Counted from the first letter of the stretch, positions 1-8,069 are shown. The stretch is 29,474 nucleotides of DNA from Alphaproteobacteria bacterium (GCA_011524805.1 WTJO01000199.1:1-29474); one strand, 5' to 3'. The notes: a model not told the origin generated them from the sequence alone. Program-made: numbers and translations.

Positions 1-965
1 CCGGTGTGGGCAAGACAGTGACCATTATGGAACTGATTAACAATGTGGCGAAAGCGCATGGCGGCTATTCTGTATTTGCCGGTGTGGGCGAGCGTACACG
101 TGAAGGTAATGACCTGTATCATGAGATGGTTGAATCAGGTGTTATCGACACCAAAGGTGACAGCTCAAAGGCAGCGCTTGTATATGGCCAGATGAACGAG
201 CCGCCAGGTGCGCGTGCCCGTGTTGCGCTTACAGGTCTGACATTGGCGGAATATTTCCGTGATGAAGAAGGTCAGGATGTGCTGTTCTTTGTGGATAACA
301 TCTTCCGCTTTACACAGGCTGGCTCGGAAGTGTCTGCGCTGCTTGGCCGTATCCCGTCTGCTGTGGGCTATCAGCCTACATTGGCAACAGATATGGGCGC
401 GCTTCAGGAACGAATTACCTCAACCAATAAAGGGTCTATTACCTCGGTTCAGGCGATTTACGTGCCTGCTGACGATTTGACAGACCCTGCGCCTGCTACT
501 TCATTTGCGCACCTTGATGCGACAACTGTGCTTTCACGCCAGATTGCCGAGCTGGGTATTTATCCTGCGGTTGACCCGCTTGATTCTACCTCGCGTGTGC
601 TTGACCCGCGTGTTGTTGGTGATGAGCATTACAATGTTGCGCGTCAGGTTCAGGAAATTCTTCAGCAATATAAATCGCTTCAGGATATTATCGCTATTCT
701 GGGCATGGATGAATTGTCAGAAGAAGATAAGCTGATTGTGGCACGTGCGCGTAAAATCCAGCGCTTCCTGTCTCAGCCATTCCATGTGGCCGAAGTATTT
801 ACAGGTACACCAGGTGCATTTGTAAGTCTGGAAGACAGCATCAAAGGCTTTAAGGGCATTGTGGCTGGTGATTATGATGAATTGCCAGAAGCGGCCTTCT
901 ATATGGTTGGCACCATTGATGAAGCAATTGAAAAAGGCAAAAAGCTGGCTGCCGAGGCAGCATAA
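1..965 (+). CDS. atpD: F1F0 ATP synthase subunit beta (5'-truncated)
   Basis: Catalytic beta subunit of the membrane-bound F-type ATP synthase, which makes ATP from ADP and Pi using the proton gradient. The window opens inside the Walker A loop: the first full codons read GVGKT (frame starts at base 3), so about 150 N-terminal residues lie upstream of the window. Visible downstream are the GERTREGNDLYHEM segment, the Walker B stretch VLFFVDNIFRFTQAGSEVSALLGR with its catalytic Asp, YVPADDLTDPAP, and the C-terminal helical domain ending in AAEAA. The family is very conserved, so the identification is secure. atpC follows after 56 bases in the usual atpDC order, and a terminator closes the operon. 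Confidence 0.97.
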   Translation, partial: GVGKTVTIMELINNVAKAHGGYSVFAGVGERTREGNDLYHEMVESGVIDTKGDSSKAALVYGQMNEPPGARARVALTGLTLAEYFRDEEGQDVLFFVDNIFRFTQAGSEVSALLGRIPSAVGYQPTLATDMGALQERITSTNKGSITSVQAIYVPADDLTDPAPATSFAHLDATTVLSRQIAELGIYPAVDPLDSTSRVLDPRVVGDEHYNVARQVQEILQQYKSLQDIIAILGMDELSEEDKLIVARARKIQRFLSQPFHVAEVFTGTPGAFVSLEDSIKGFKGIVAGDYDELPEAAFYMVGTIDEAIEKGKKLAAEAA

Positions 966-1021
966 GTTTAATGTGCATGCTGGCCTGACGGTTTGGGCTC
1001 TGACAAAAAAGGCATTTCAAA

Positions 1022-1375
1022 ATGGCAGAAACAACGCAATTGGAACTGGTAACACCAAGCAGTGTCATGGTTAGCCGTGATGTTGAAATGGTTGTTATTC
1101 CGGCCAGTGAAGGGCTGATGGGGGTATTGCCACGTCATGCACCTGTACTGGCTGGCCTGTCTCGCGGGATTGTAGAAATTCATGAATCTGGAAAAGTTAC
1201 AGACAGAATAATGATAGATGGCGGTCTTGCAGAAGTTGGCGGTGAGGCTGTAACCATTCTGGCGGAACGCGCTGTTGATTTGTCAAAAGTGACAAGTCAG
1301 GAATTATCAGAGCGTGCCCGTTCGGCAACTGATGCAGAAGCAGACTTTCTGAATGAGGCGATTAACGCGCTCTAG
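1022..1375 (+). CDS. atpC: F1F0 ATP synthase subunit epsilon
   Basis: Epsilon subunit of the ATP synthase central stalk, which couples rotation to catalysis and can restrain ATP hydrolysis. The 117-residue product has the N-terminal beta-sandwich with the family signature VIPASEGLMGVLPRHAPVLA at about residues 24-43, then GGLAEVGGEAVTILAERAVD. The C-terminal helical part is short: the E. coli protein has about 138 residues, so the second inhibitory helix is reduced, as in many alphaproteobacteria. The ATG follows a purine-rich stretch at 1005-1012. It is the last gene of the atp operon, 56 bases after atpD and just ahead of a strong terminator. Confidence 0.95.
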   Translation: MAETTQLELVTPSSVMVSRDVEMVVIPASEGLMGVLPRHAPVLAGLSRGIVEIHESGKVTDRIMIDGGLAEVGGEAVTILAERAVDLSKVTSQELSERARSATDAEADFLNEAINAL

Positions 1376-1398
1376 CCTCAAATAGTAACTATAAACAT

Positions 1399-1435
1399 AC
1401 CCTGCTAGCTTAAGATATGCTGGCAGGGTTTTTTT
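1399..1435 (+). terminator. Intrinsic terminator of the atp operon
   Basis: An 11-bp stem (left arm 1399-1409, right arm 1419-1429, one G-U pair) with a 9-base loop is followed at once by seven T residues (1429-1435). It sits 24 bases after the atpC stop, and the convergent rppH gene ends at 1456. It is a textbook rho-independent terminator on the plus strand. Confidence 0.92.
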
Positions 1436-1455
1436 ATGGATCGGGCGCCGACAGG

Positions 1456-1935
1456 CTAGCGGGTGTTCAGCACATCTATAAAGCTGGTAATGACTGTCTG
1501 ATAGACAGGGCGTTTGAATATCACGGCACGTTCTAGCAATTCATCAGGGCTAAGCCATGCCCATTCTCTAAATTCGGGCTCGTCTGTCTGGATATTGATA
1601 TCTGCGTCCGTGCCTGTGAATGTCAGCGCGACCCAGCATTGACGCTGACCGCGATACTGGCCTTTCCACAGATTATCTGCTAGCGGGCGAGGAATATCAT
1701 AATTCAGCCATTCAGGATGAATAGAGGCAATCACAGCCTTATCTGTACCAATCTCTTCCTTCATTTCACGGAAACAGGCCTGTTCGGTGCTTTCGCCCTC
1801 GTCAATGCCGCCTTGCGGCATCTGCCACGCCTCTGCCCGGTTATCAATGCGCTGTCCTGCAAAAATCTTGCCCTGCCCATTAATAAGCATGATGCCAACA
1901 CATGGGCGATAGGGACGTGTTTCATAGGCAAGCAT
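1456..1935 (-). CDS. rppH: RNA 5'-pyrophosphohydrolase RppH (Nudix)
   Basis: Nudix hydrolase that trims the 5' triphosphate of mRNA to a monophosphate and so opens it to RNase E-type decay; close relatives also cleave dinucleoside polyphosphates. The Nudix box G-x5-E-x7-RE-x-x-EE-x-G fits residues 42-64 (GGIDEGES, FREMKEEIG). The N-terminal YRPCVGIMLIN and the WQMPQGGID motif are typical of RppH/IalA. At 159 residues it has the family length. It is the last gene of the minus-strand cluster, 68 bases after ctpA, and converges on atpC. Its place next to ctpA and the atp operon matches the usual alphaproteobacterial order. Confidence 0.94.
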   Translation of the reverse strand: MLAYETRPYRPCVGIMLINGQGKIFAGQRIDNRAEAWQMPQGGIDEGESTEQACFREMKEEIGTDKAVIASIHPEWLNYDIPRPLADNLWKGQYRGQRQCWVALTFTGTDADINIQTDEPEFREWAWLSPDELLERAVIFKRPVYQTVITSFIDVLNTR

Positions 1936-1978
1936 GGGGGCACCCTTCTGTGATGACAGCTTTGATTTACTGAGCGGA

Positions 1979-2000
1979 TATCGCCATCATGCAGGCGATA
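1979..2000 (-). other. Inverted repeat in the ctpA-rppH gap
   Basis: Perfect 7-bp arms (1979-1985 and 1994-2000) enclose an 8-base loop directly after the ctpA stop codon. There is no T-run, so it is not an intrinsic terminator in either direction. It could be a processing or stability hairpin between the two cistrons. That is inference. Confidence 0.4.
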
Positions 2001-2003
2001 ACC

Positions 2004-3305
2004 CTAGCTGTTAAGCTTACCAAAAACCGTTAGCCCTTTCAACAGATCAAGTGCCCGTGCAAGCTGAAAATCGATTTCAGCAGGATCAACATCCCGTGCG
2101 TTCTGACTGCCATCTTCAGCATCTTCTCCAGATTTATCTAGCGCGCCGCGCAGATTTTCTTCTCTGACAGGTCCGCCTTCCAGCTTTTCAATACGGGCCA
2201 GTGCAACCTCAATATCAGGCTCGATACCTTTTGCCTGAATAGATACGCCAGACGGGGTGTAATAGCGTGCTGTGGTCAGCCTGATAGCACCGTGACCGGG
2301 CATAGGCTGGATAGTCTGCACAGAGCCTTTACCAAATGAACGTGTACCCATCAGAATAGCGCGTTTGTGATCTTTCAATGCACCTGCCACAATCTCAGAG
2401 GCCGAGGCAGAACCCGAATTAATCAGCACTACAACAGGCAGACCATTTGTAATATCGCCGGGGCGGGCATAGGCGTGCTGGATATCGCCTTCGCCTCTGC
2501 CGCGGGTCGAGACAATTTCACCCTGTTCTAGAAATGCATCTGAAATGCTGATCGCCTCAGATAGCAGCCCGCCCGGATTGTTACGTAAATCAATGATTAG
2601 CCCGTCAAGCCCGTTTGCCGATTCATCTTCAAGTTCAGCCAGAGATTTCTCAAGTCCGGGCGTTGTCTGCTCGGAAAAGGTAGTAATTCTGATATAGCCA
2701 ATATTGTCATATAGCCTGTGGCGGACTGACCTGATTTTGATCTCGTCCCTGATAATGCTTACCTCAAACGGCTCTTCTTCGGCGCGCTGGATAATCACGA
2801 TAACTTCAGAGCCTACCGGCCCTCTCAGCTTTTCAACTGCCTCTGTTAGTGTAACCCCGATAATTGATTCGCCATCTACAGATACAATCAGATCTTCTGG
2901 CTGGATACCGGCATTTGCCGCCGGTGTATCATCAATGGGGGATACCACTTTCAAAAAGCCATCCTGCATGGTTACTTCAATACCCAGACCACCAAATTTA
3001 CCGCTTGTCTGTACCTGCATTTTCTTGAAATTATCATCTGGCAGATAAGCAGAATGCGGGTCAAGAGAGGTAAGCATGCCGTTAATAGCAGCTTCAACCA
3101 GCTCTTTATCTGATACCTGTTCTACATATTCTGCTCTAACACGCTGGAATACATCCCCGAACAGGGTAAGCTGACGGTAGGTTTCTTCACGTTCATCTGA
3201 CTGTGCCGGACGCTGGGCAGAAAGCACAAGAGCGACCATAATGCTGACGGTGATGACCAGAAATATATTCAGCCATGCCCGTGATGAGAATCTGAAAACT
3301 GACAT
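2004..3305 (-). CDS. ctpA: Carboxy-terminal processing protease CtpA (S41)
   Basis: Periplasmic serine protease of family S41 (tail-specific/C-terminal processing). An uncleaved signal anchor lies at about residues 11-30. The N-terminal helical part carries SLDPHSAYL (80-88), the PDZ domain spans about 100-180 with FGGLGIEV, and the catalytic domain has LRNNPGG (240-246). The nucleophile is Ser301 in GSASASE and the general base is Lys326 in FGKGSVQT; the 25-residue spacing matches Prc Ser430/Lys455. At 433 residues it is full length. It lies downstream of gpmI with a 167-base gap, where relatives usually carry an M23/EnvC-type gene. Partners of such proteases are often peptidoglycan hydrolases. 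Confidence 0.95.
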   Translation of the reverse strand: MSVFRFSSRAWLNIFLVITVSIMVALVLSAQRPAQSDEREETYRQLTLFGDVFQRVRAEYVEQVSDKELVEAAINGMLTSLDPHSAYLPDDNFKKMQVQTSGKFGGLGIEVTMQDGFLKVVSPIDDTPAANAGIQPEDLIVSVDGESIIGVTLTEAVEKLRGPVGSEVIVIIQRAEEEPFEVSIIRDEIKIRSVRHRLYDNIGYIRITTFSEQTTPGLEKSLAELEDESANGLDGLIIDLRNNPGGLLSEAISISDAFLEQGEIVSTRGRGEGDIQHAYARPGDITNGLPVVVLINSGSASASEIVAGALKDHKRAILMGTRSFGKGSVQTIQPMPGHGAIRLTTARYYTPSGVSIQAKGIEPDIEVALARIEKLEGGPVREENLRGALDKSGEDAEDGSQNARDVDPAEIDFQLARALDLLKGLTVFGKLNS

Positions 3306-3472
3306 AATCGGGATCTTTTCCTTTATCCGTGTATCAAAGAATAGGCCTACCTTCTAATTAAGGTGTGACATGATAATGTCCATAGTTGGGCAGACAGTGA
3401 TTTTCCTCTGATATGCGTATTTTGATGTTCCAAGGCTAGTGTGCCACTTCTGCATCAGGTGATGCAAGAACC

Positions 3473-5053
3473 CTATTCATATCTCAGCAAAGATGTGCCT
3501 GTCATGGATGAAGAAGGCTCAAGCGATAATAATGCTAGCAATGTTGGTGCCAGATCAGCCAGACCCCCATCTGCTAGCCTGTTATTGGCTGAATTTGCCG
3601 ACACCCATATACAGGGCACCTGGTTGGTCGTATGGGCAGTATGTGCAGAATCAGCTGTCTCATCCCACATCACCTCGCAATTTCCATGATCTGCGGTGAT
3701 GATCAACTCGCCACCTGCCGCGATAATGGCTGCCTCCAGCCGGCCAATTGCTGTATCTACTGTTTCAACTGCCTGAATAGCGGCGTTGATATCACCTGTA
3801 TGGCCTACCATATCAGGATTGGCAAAATTCAGGATAATCAGATCATGGCTGCGGGTGTTAATCGCCTGCAAGGCATCTTCCAGCACCTGTTCTGCCGACA
3901 TGTGCGGTGCCAGATCATAGGTTGCAACCTGAGGAGAGGCAGCCATTTTCCTGTCTTCACCCTCAAACGCTGTCTCATTGCCGCCATTGAAAAAGAAGGT
4001 CACATGCGGATATTTTTCTGTTTCTGCCAGCCGTAGCTGGGTTAAGCCTGCACTGGCTACTTGCTCGCCTAGCCCGTCTGATAAATCAACAGGCGCAAAT
4101 AGCACCGGAATATGGGCAAGCGCGTCACTTATCGGTGTCATGGATAATGCAGGCCCCGTATATTCAGGCGCCATCGCCAGATTGGCAAGGCAGAACGCTT
4201 CATCATACAAAGCCGTTGCCTGAGGTGCAAAAAAGGCATGCATGAACTGGCGCGCTCTATCCACCCTGAAATTGGCCATCAGGATGCCATCTCCCTCAAC
4301 CATGCCCTGATAGCCAGATAGTACAGTCGGGCTGATAAATTCGTCTGTCTCGCCTCTGTGATAGGCCTGTAAGAGCGCATCTGCCGCATGATCTGCCTGA
4401 TGATCGGCCTTGCCAGCTTCAACAAGTGCAACAAATTTCTGTGTGCGTTCCCAGCGCCTGTCCCTGTCCATGGCATAATATCTGCCACACAGGCTGGCAA
4501 CCCTAACCTGTTCTGGCAGTTTTGCCAGAAATGCAGGCAGCGATTGCATCGCATCTTTTGGCATCCTATCCCGTCCATCTGTTATCAGATGAAGCGCAAC
4601 CGGCACCTCTAAATCTGTCAATATCTGAGCAAGTGCAAGAATATGGTCACTATGGGCATGCACACCACCAATCGAAGTCAGGCCGGTAAGATGGGCGGTT
4701 CTGCCAGCCTGTTTCAATTTATGGGCAAAGGCCAGCAATTCAGGATGCTGTGCCAGCCTGCCGGCGCTAACTGCCTCATGGATACGCGGCAGATCCTGCT
4801 GGATGATACGGCCTGACCCGATGGTCATATGGCCAACCTCGGAATTGCCCGGCTGACCCTGTGGCAGACCAACAGCAGATTCAGACGCATTTAGCAGGCT
4901 ATGCGGATACGCTGCCCATAGCCTGTCAAAATTCGGCGTTTGTGCCTGTGTCACGGCATTATAGGGTGTTTGTGGCGCGATCCCCCACCCATCCATAATG
5001 CATAGCATGACTGGTGTTTGTGCAGGTTTTGTGTGTGTTCTGTTCTCGGTCAT
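3473..5053 (-). CDS. gpmI: 2,3-bisphosphoglycerate-independent phosphoglycerate mutase
   Basis: Interconverts 3- and 2-phosphoglycerate in glycolysis and gluconeogenesis, using two Mn ions and a phosphoserine intermediate. The metal-binding DGWG motif is at residues 21-24 and the nucleophile Ser71 lies in GNSEVGH. TDGRD, GRYYAMDRD, FFFNGG, NPDMVGHTG and TADHGN follow in the expected order. At 526 residues it is slightly longer than typical, with a 15-residue polar lead before MLCIMDGWG. No Shine-Dalgarno is evident before the ATG, and a promoter-like pair places transcription start at or near the ATG. It follows rlmH after a 105-base gap. Confidence 0.97.
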   Translation of the reverse strand: MTENRTHTKPAQTPVMLCIMDGWGIAPQTPYNAVTQAQTPNFDRLWAAYPHSLLNASESAVGLPQGQPGNSEVGHMTIGSGRIIQQDLPRIHEAVSAGRLAQHPELLAFAHKLKQAGRTAHLTGLTSIGGVHAHSDHILALAQILTDLEVPVALHLITDGRDRMPKDAMQSLPAFLAKLPEQVRVASLCGRYYAMDRDRRWERTQKFVALVEAGKADHQADHAADALLQAYHRGETDEFISPTVLSGYQGMVEGDGILMANFRVDRARQFMHAFFAPQATALYDEAFCLANLAMAPEYTGPALSMTPISDALAHIPVLFAPVDLSDGLGEQVASAGLTQLRLAETEKYPHVTFFFNGGNETAFEGEDRKMAASPQVATYDLAPHMSAEQVLEDALQAINTRSHDLIILNFANPDMVGHTGDINAAIQAVETVDTAIGRLEAAIIAAGGELIITADHGNCEVMWDETADSAHTAHTTNQVPCIWVSANSANNRLADGGLADLAPTLLALLSLEPSSSMTGTSLLRYE

Positions 5054-5059
5054 TGTGCG

Positions 5060-5088
5060 ACTATATTAAACCCTTTATCCAACAGCAA
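5060..5088 (-). promoter_or_regulatory. Candidate sigma70 promoter for gpmI
   Basis: On the minus strand TTGCTG (5083-5088) is separated by 17 bases from TATAGT (5060-5065). The expected start of transcription falls within a base or two of the gpmI ATG at 5053, so the message would be leaderless or nearly so. The spacing is ideal and the hexamers are moderate matches. No experimental support is visible. Confidence 0.42.
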
Positions 5089-5158
5089 TAGCTTCGGTTT
5101 TTCTCTTTTTACCTCAAAGGCGATAGGCAGGCAGATGAACGGCAGGCCATCTCAGGGG

Positions 5159-5626
5159 CTAGCCATGATGATAGGGGTGGCCAGCCAGAATCATCTCGGC
5201 GCGATAAAGCTGTTCTGCCAGCATTGCCCGGCATAGCATATGTGGCCATGTGGCCGCTCCAAAAGCAATTGAGCGGTCAGCGCGTGCCAGTATATCGGGG
5301 TGATGGCCATCTGCCCCGCCAATAGCAAAATAACAGGCTGGCCGCCCCTCATCCCGAAGCTGGCGGATTATCTGTGCTAGCGATTCTGAACTTGTGTCTT
5401 TGGCCGCAGGATGCAGACAGATAAGCGCTGCCCCTGACGGTGCCTGACGGTCCAGAAACTGGATGAGCCGGTGAGATTCATCAAAGGTGCGTTTTTGCCC
5501 GGCAGGCAGTTTGGATTCTGTTTCAAACAGCCCGCCCTTATGGGGCAGACGTTCCAGAAACTGCTCGGTCAGCGCTGTTTCCGCGCTTTGTTTTGCACGG
5601 CCTATCGCAATAATACCTAGCTTCAT
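5159..5626 (-). CDS. rlmH: 23S rRNA (pseudouridine1915-N3)-methyltransferase RlmH
   Basis: SPOUT-class methyltransferase that methylates pseudouridine 1915 in helix 69 of 23S rRNA on assembled 70S ribosomes. The 155-residue length is exact for the family. The SAM-binding knot is visible as FAIGGADGH (about residues 100-108), and the diagnostic tail AEQLYRAEMILAGHPYH closes the protein. Its start lies 15 bases after the rsfS stop, in the standard rsfS-rlmH order, so the two are almost certainly co-transcribed. A 105-base gap with its own promoter-like sequence separates it from gpmI. Confidence 0.96.
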   Translation of the reverse strand: MKLGIIAIGRAKQSAETALTEQFLERLPHKGGLFETESKLPAGQKRTFDESHRLIQFLDRQAPSGAALICLHPAAKDTSSESLAQIIRQLRDEGRPACYFAIGGADGHHPDILARADRSIAFGAATWPHMLCRAMLAEQLYRAEMILAGHPYHHG

Positions 5627-5641
5627 AACGCGTTAAGCAAT

Positions 5642-6022
5642 CTAGCTTTCAGCAGATATATGAACAACATCCTCACCAGCCGCCTTGTCCCACATTTTCT
5701 CAAGCTGATAAAATTCCCGAACTTCGGGGCGGAACAGATGAACGATAACCTCGGCTGTGTCAAGCAGCACCCAGTCAGCCTGCCCAACCCCTTCTTTTCC
5801 AAGAATATCAATGCTATTCTGCTTCAATGCCCGTTCCAGATGATCAGCCATGGCCGCCACCTGACGTGATGAATTGCCAGAGGCAATCACCATAAAGTCG
5901 GCCATGCTGGATTTTCCTGAAAGTGAGATTGAGACAATATCAATAGCTTTATCATCTTCAAGTGATGAGGTAATTATGTCTTTGACCTGATGCGGCGTCA
6001 GCTCATCATCTATCTTTGAAAT
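5642..6022 (-). CDS. rsfS: Ribosomal silencing factor RsfS, apparent AUU start
   Basis: RsfS binds ribosomal protein uL14 and blocks joining of the 30S and 50S subunits when nutrients are short. The conserved core is SLEDDKAIDIVSISLSGKSS followed by MADFMVIASGNSSRQ, then DWVLLDTAEVIVHLF and the YQLEKMW segment. The first ATG in frame (5905) lies inside the core and would remove about 40 conserved residues, so it cannot be the true start. Upstream the frame is open to a stop at 6026-6028 and contains no ATG, GTG or TTG. An AUU at 6020-6022 lies 7 bases after AAGGAG, giving 126 residues. The alternatives are CTG at 5999-6001, or a one-base error joining the out-of-frame ATG at 6027-6029. Confidence 0.8.
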   Translation of the reverse strand: MSKIDDELTPHQVKDIITSSLEDDKAIDIVSISLSGKSSMADFMVIASGNSSRQVAAMADHLERALKQNSIDILGKEGVGQADWVLLDTAEVIVHLFRPEVREFYQLEKMWDKAAGEDVVHISAES

Positions 6023-6029
6023 CTGTCAT

Positions 6030-6035
6030 CTCCTT
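6030..6035 (-). promoter_or_regulatory. Shine-Dalgarno that sets the rsfS start
   Basis: AAGGAG on the minus strand is a near-perfect anti-16S match. The next ATG (6027-6029) abuts it with no spacing and its frame stops after seven codons. The AUU at 6020-6022 is 7 bases away, the optimal distance, and is in the rsfS frame. Confidence 0.65.
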
Positions 6036-6092
6036 ACCAAATATGACTACGCTATAAGCTGGTCTGTTAGCTTCATGATAGCTTCTCATAGA

Positions 6093-6122
6093 GCCAGTTT
6101 AGCGATATTCGCCCGAACTGGC
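6093..6122 (-). other. Nested hairpin in the nadD-rsfS leader
   Basis: Outer 7-bp perfect arms (6093-6099 and 6116-6122) enclose an inner 4-bp perfect stem with a 3-base loop (6102-6112). It lies in the 124-base gap between nadD and rsfS, about 60 bases before the rsfS ribosome-binding site. No T-run follows, so it is not a simple terminator. A leader or processing structure is possible. Confidence 0.45.
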
Positions 6123-6146
6123 AAGAAATCTGAGCATCCTGACAGC

Positions 6147-6782
6147 TTAGGACCGGCCTGTCTGTGTCCGGATAGCTGTTGCAGACAGGCTGTTGCGGGT
6201 GTGATGGTGAAAATACCAGCCGGTGTTGCCCCTGCCAAGCAGTCGTGCGGAACGCCGCCGCCTTTGCCTGCCTGCAATTGCTGCGCCTTTGCCGGCCAGT
6301 GCGTGATAGTTAAAGCCGGGTCTGCCCATCACCATTACATCTATCATCCGCATAATCTGCCTTGGTGCCTGCCATCGGGGCAGTTCTATCAGATTATCTG
6401 CGCCCATAATCCAGATTAGCTGACTGCATCTGAATATCTGCTTCAGGCGTGTCAGCGTGTCAATTGTGCGGCATGAGGGCTGTGTTATCTCAAAATCCGA
6501 TATTCTTATCCATGGCGGCAGAGCAAGGGTGCGGGCATAGCTGATACGCTCTGAAAAACTGGCCATTCCGTCTGTCTGTTTTAATGGATTCTGCGGACTT
6601 ACCAGCCACCAGACCTCATCAAGCTGGGCTGTTTTTCTGGCAGATAGGCTGATTTCGATATGTCCGTTATGGGCAGGGTTGAACGACCCGCCCATAATCC
6701 CTACCCGCCGCGCCAGTCCGGGGTGATGGCGCAAAGGCAGTATATGACGATAATAGGGGGGCTTATGCGCGGGTATGGCCAT
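6147..6782 (-). CDS. nadD: Nicotinate-nucleotide adenylyltransferase NadD
   Basis: Transfers AMP from ATP to nicotinate mononucleotide to form deamido-NAD, a step shared by de novo and salvage NAD synthesis. The nucleotidyltransferase signature GGSFNPAHNGH is at residues 31-41; SPQNPLK, WIMGADNL and the C-terminal ATP-binding SATAIR follow. At 211 residues it includes a 25-residue lead before the first strand. The start overlaps the proA 3' end by 20 bases, which suggests translational coupling. It sits in the conserved proA-nadD-rsfS-rlmH order. Confidence 0.93.
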   Translation of the reverse strand: MAIPAHKPPYYRHILPLRHHPGLARRVGIMGGSFNPAHNGHIEISLSARKTAQLDEVWWLVSPQNPLKQTDGMASFSERISYARTLALPPWIRISDFEITQPSCRTIDTLTRLKQIFRCSQLIWIMGADNLIELPRWQAPRQIMRMIDVMVMGRPGFNYHALAGKGAAIAGRQRRRRSARLLGRGNTGWYFHHHTRNSLSATAIRTQTGRS

Positions 6783-8055
6783 TGCCTCTTACAATATATT
6801 TAAAGCTGGTAAGCTGGGCGGCACCAACAGGGCCTCTAGCATGCATTCTGCCAGTTGCAATGCCAATTTCAGCCCCCATGCCAAATTCGCCGCCATCAGC
6901 AAACTGGGTTGACGCATTATGCATCACAATCGCGCTGTCAATGCGGGTCAGAAACATCTCGGCATCGGCGGTATTTTCAGTGATGATGCTCTCTGTATGT
7001 CCGCTGCTATGCTGGCTGATATGGGCAATCGCCGCCTCGTTATTTTCCACCATTTTCATGGCGACAACCGGAGCCAGAAATTCACAGCCAAAATCAGCGT
7101 CTGAGGCGGCAACCACCCGATTGTCAAGTGACTGGATATGGCTATCACCGCGGATTTCACATCCTGCCGCCTGCAATTCTGTGCAAATAGCGCGAATGAC
7201 ATCATTATCAACATCCTGATGTATCAAAATTGTTTCGGTTGCCCCGCAAATCCCGACCCGCCGCATTTTTGCATTTACGGCAATGTCGACTGCTTTTTCA
7301 GGATCAGCTCCGGCGGCGATATAGAGATGACAGATACCTTCCAGATGGGCAAATACAGGTACGCGCGCTTCTGACTGGACACGTTCTACCAGCCCCTTGC
7401 CGCCACGTGGTATAATCACGTCAATCTTGCCAGATGCCTGAAGCATGGCACCTACAGCCTGTCTGTCCGTGGTCTGGATGATTTGAACTGCGTCCTGATT
7501 AATATTGGCGCTGGCGAGCGCCTCTCTCATCAGTTCTGCCAGAAGATTGCTGGTATGTTGCGAATCACTGCCTGCACGCAGAATAACTGCATTGCCTGAT
7601 TTCAATGCCAGTCCGGCAGCATCTATTGTGACATTCGGGCGGGCTTCATAGATCACGCCAATAACGCCTAGCGCGGTTGACATGCGGGTGATATCCAGCC
7701 CTGACGGCACTGTCCAGCGTGCCAGCTCAACCCCAAGCGGGTCATCAAGGCCGGCAATATCTTCAAGCCCCTTTGCCATTGCTTCAATCCGGTCAGGGTT
7801 CAAGGTCAGCCTGTCAATAAAGGCATCTGTCAGCCCTGCTTTGGCGCCCTGTTCAATATCAGTCTGGTTGGCAGCCAGAATCTTGTCCTGATTCTGGCGA
7901 ATCAGTCTGGCACCTTCGGTCAGTGCCTGATCACGTTCTGCACCTGATTTCAGCGCCAGTGATGCAAGCGCGGTGCGCGCCTGTGCTGCCAGCTCGGAAA
8001 TCAGCGCATCTGCCTGTGATGATGATAGCATGTCGGCGTGGGTCTGGTTATTCAT
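6763..8055 (-). CDS. proA: Gamma-glutamyl phosphate reductase
   Basis: Second enzyme of proline synthesis: NADPH-dependent reduction of gamma-glutamyl phosphate to glutamate semialdehyde. It is an aldehyde-dehydrogenase-fold protein of 430 residues. The catalytic Cys270 is in RRVGICGATETIL, and YEARPNVT, LKSGNAVILR, IPRGGKGL and the C-terminal ARGPVGAAQLTSFKYIVRGNG are all family hallmarks. It begins 14 bases after proB ends, so the two steps that share an unstable intermediate are made from one transcript. It overlaps nadD at its 3' end. Confidence 0.97.
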   Translation of the reverse strand: MNNQTHADMLSSSQADALISELAAQARTALASLALKSGAERDQALTEGARLIRQNQDKILAANQTDIEQGAKAGLTDAFIDRLTLNPDRIEAMAKGLEDIAGLDDPLGVELARWTVPSGLDITRMSTALGVIGVIYEARPNVTIDAAGLALKSGNAVILRAGSDSQHTSNLLAELMREALASANINQDAVQIIQTTDRQAVGAMLQASGKIDVIIPRGGKGLVERVQSEARVPVFAHLEGICHLYIAAGADPEKAVDIAVNAKMRRVGICGATETILIHQDVDNDVIRAICTELQAAGCEIRGDSHIQSLDNRVVAASDADFGCEFLAPVVAMKMVENNEAAIAHISQHSSGHTESIITENTADAEMFLTRIDSAIVMHNASTQFADGGEFGMGAEIGIATGRMHARGPVGAAQLTSFKYIVRGNGHTRA

Positions 8056-8069
8056 AAGCGTTTACCTGT

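Noticed and set aside
3451..3466. Short inverted repeat after the gpmI stop as a terminator
   Set aside because: Six base pairs with a 4-base loop and no T-run; too weak.
3632..4036. 134-codon plus-strand frame antisense to gpmI, rich in Cys
   Set aside because: Cys pattern arises from the complement of GC-poor Ala/Thr codons; gpmI is intact on the other strand.
6027..6029. ATG directly after AAGGAG upstream of rsfS
   Set aside because: It has no spacing from the Shine-Dalgarno and its frame stops after seven codons, so it is not the rsfS start unless a one-base sequencing error is present.
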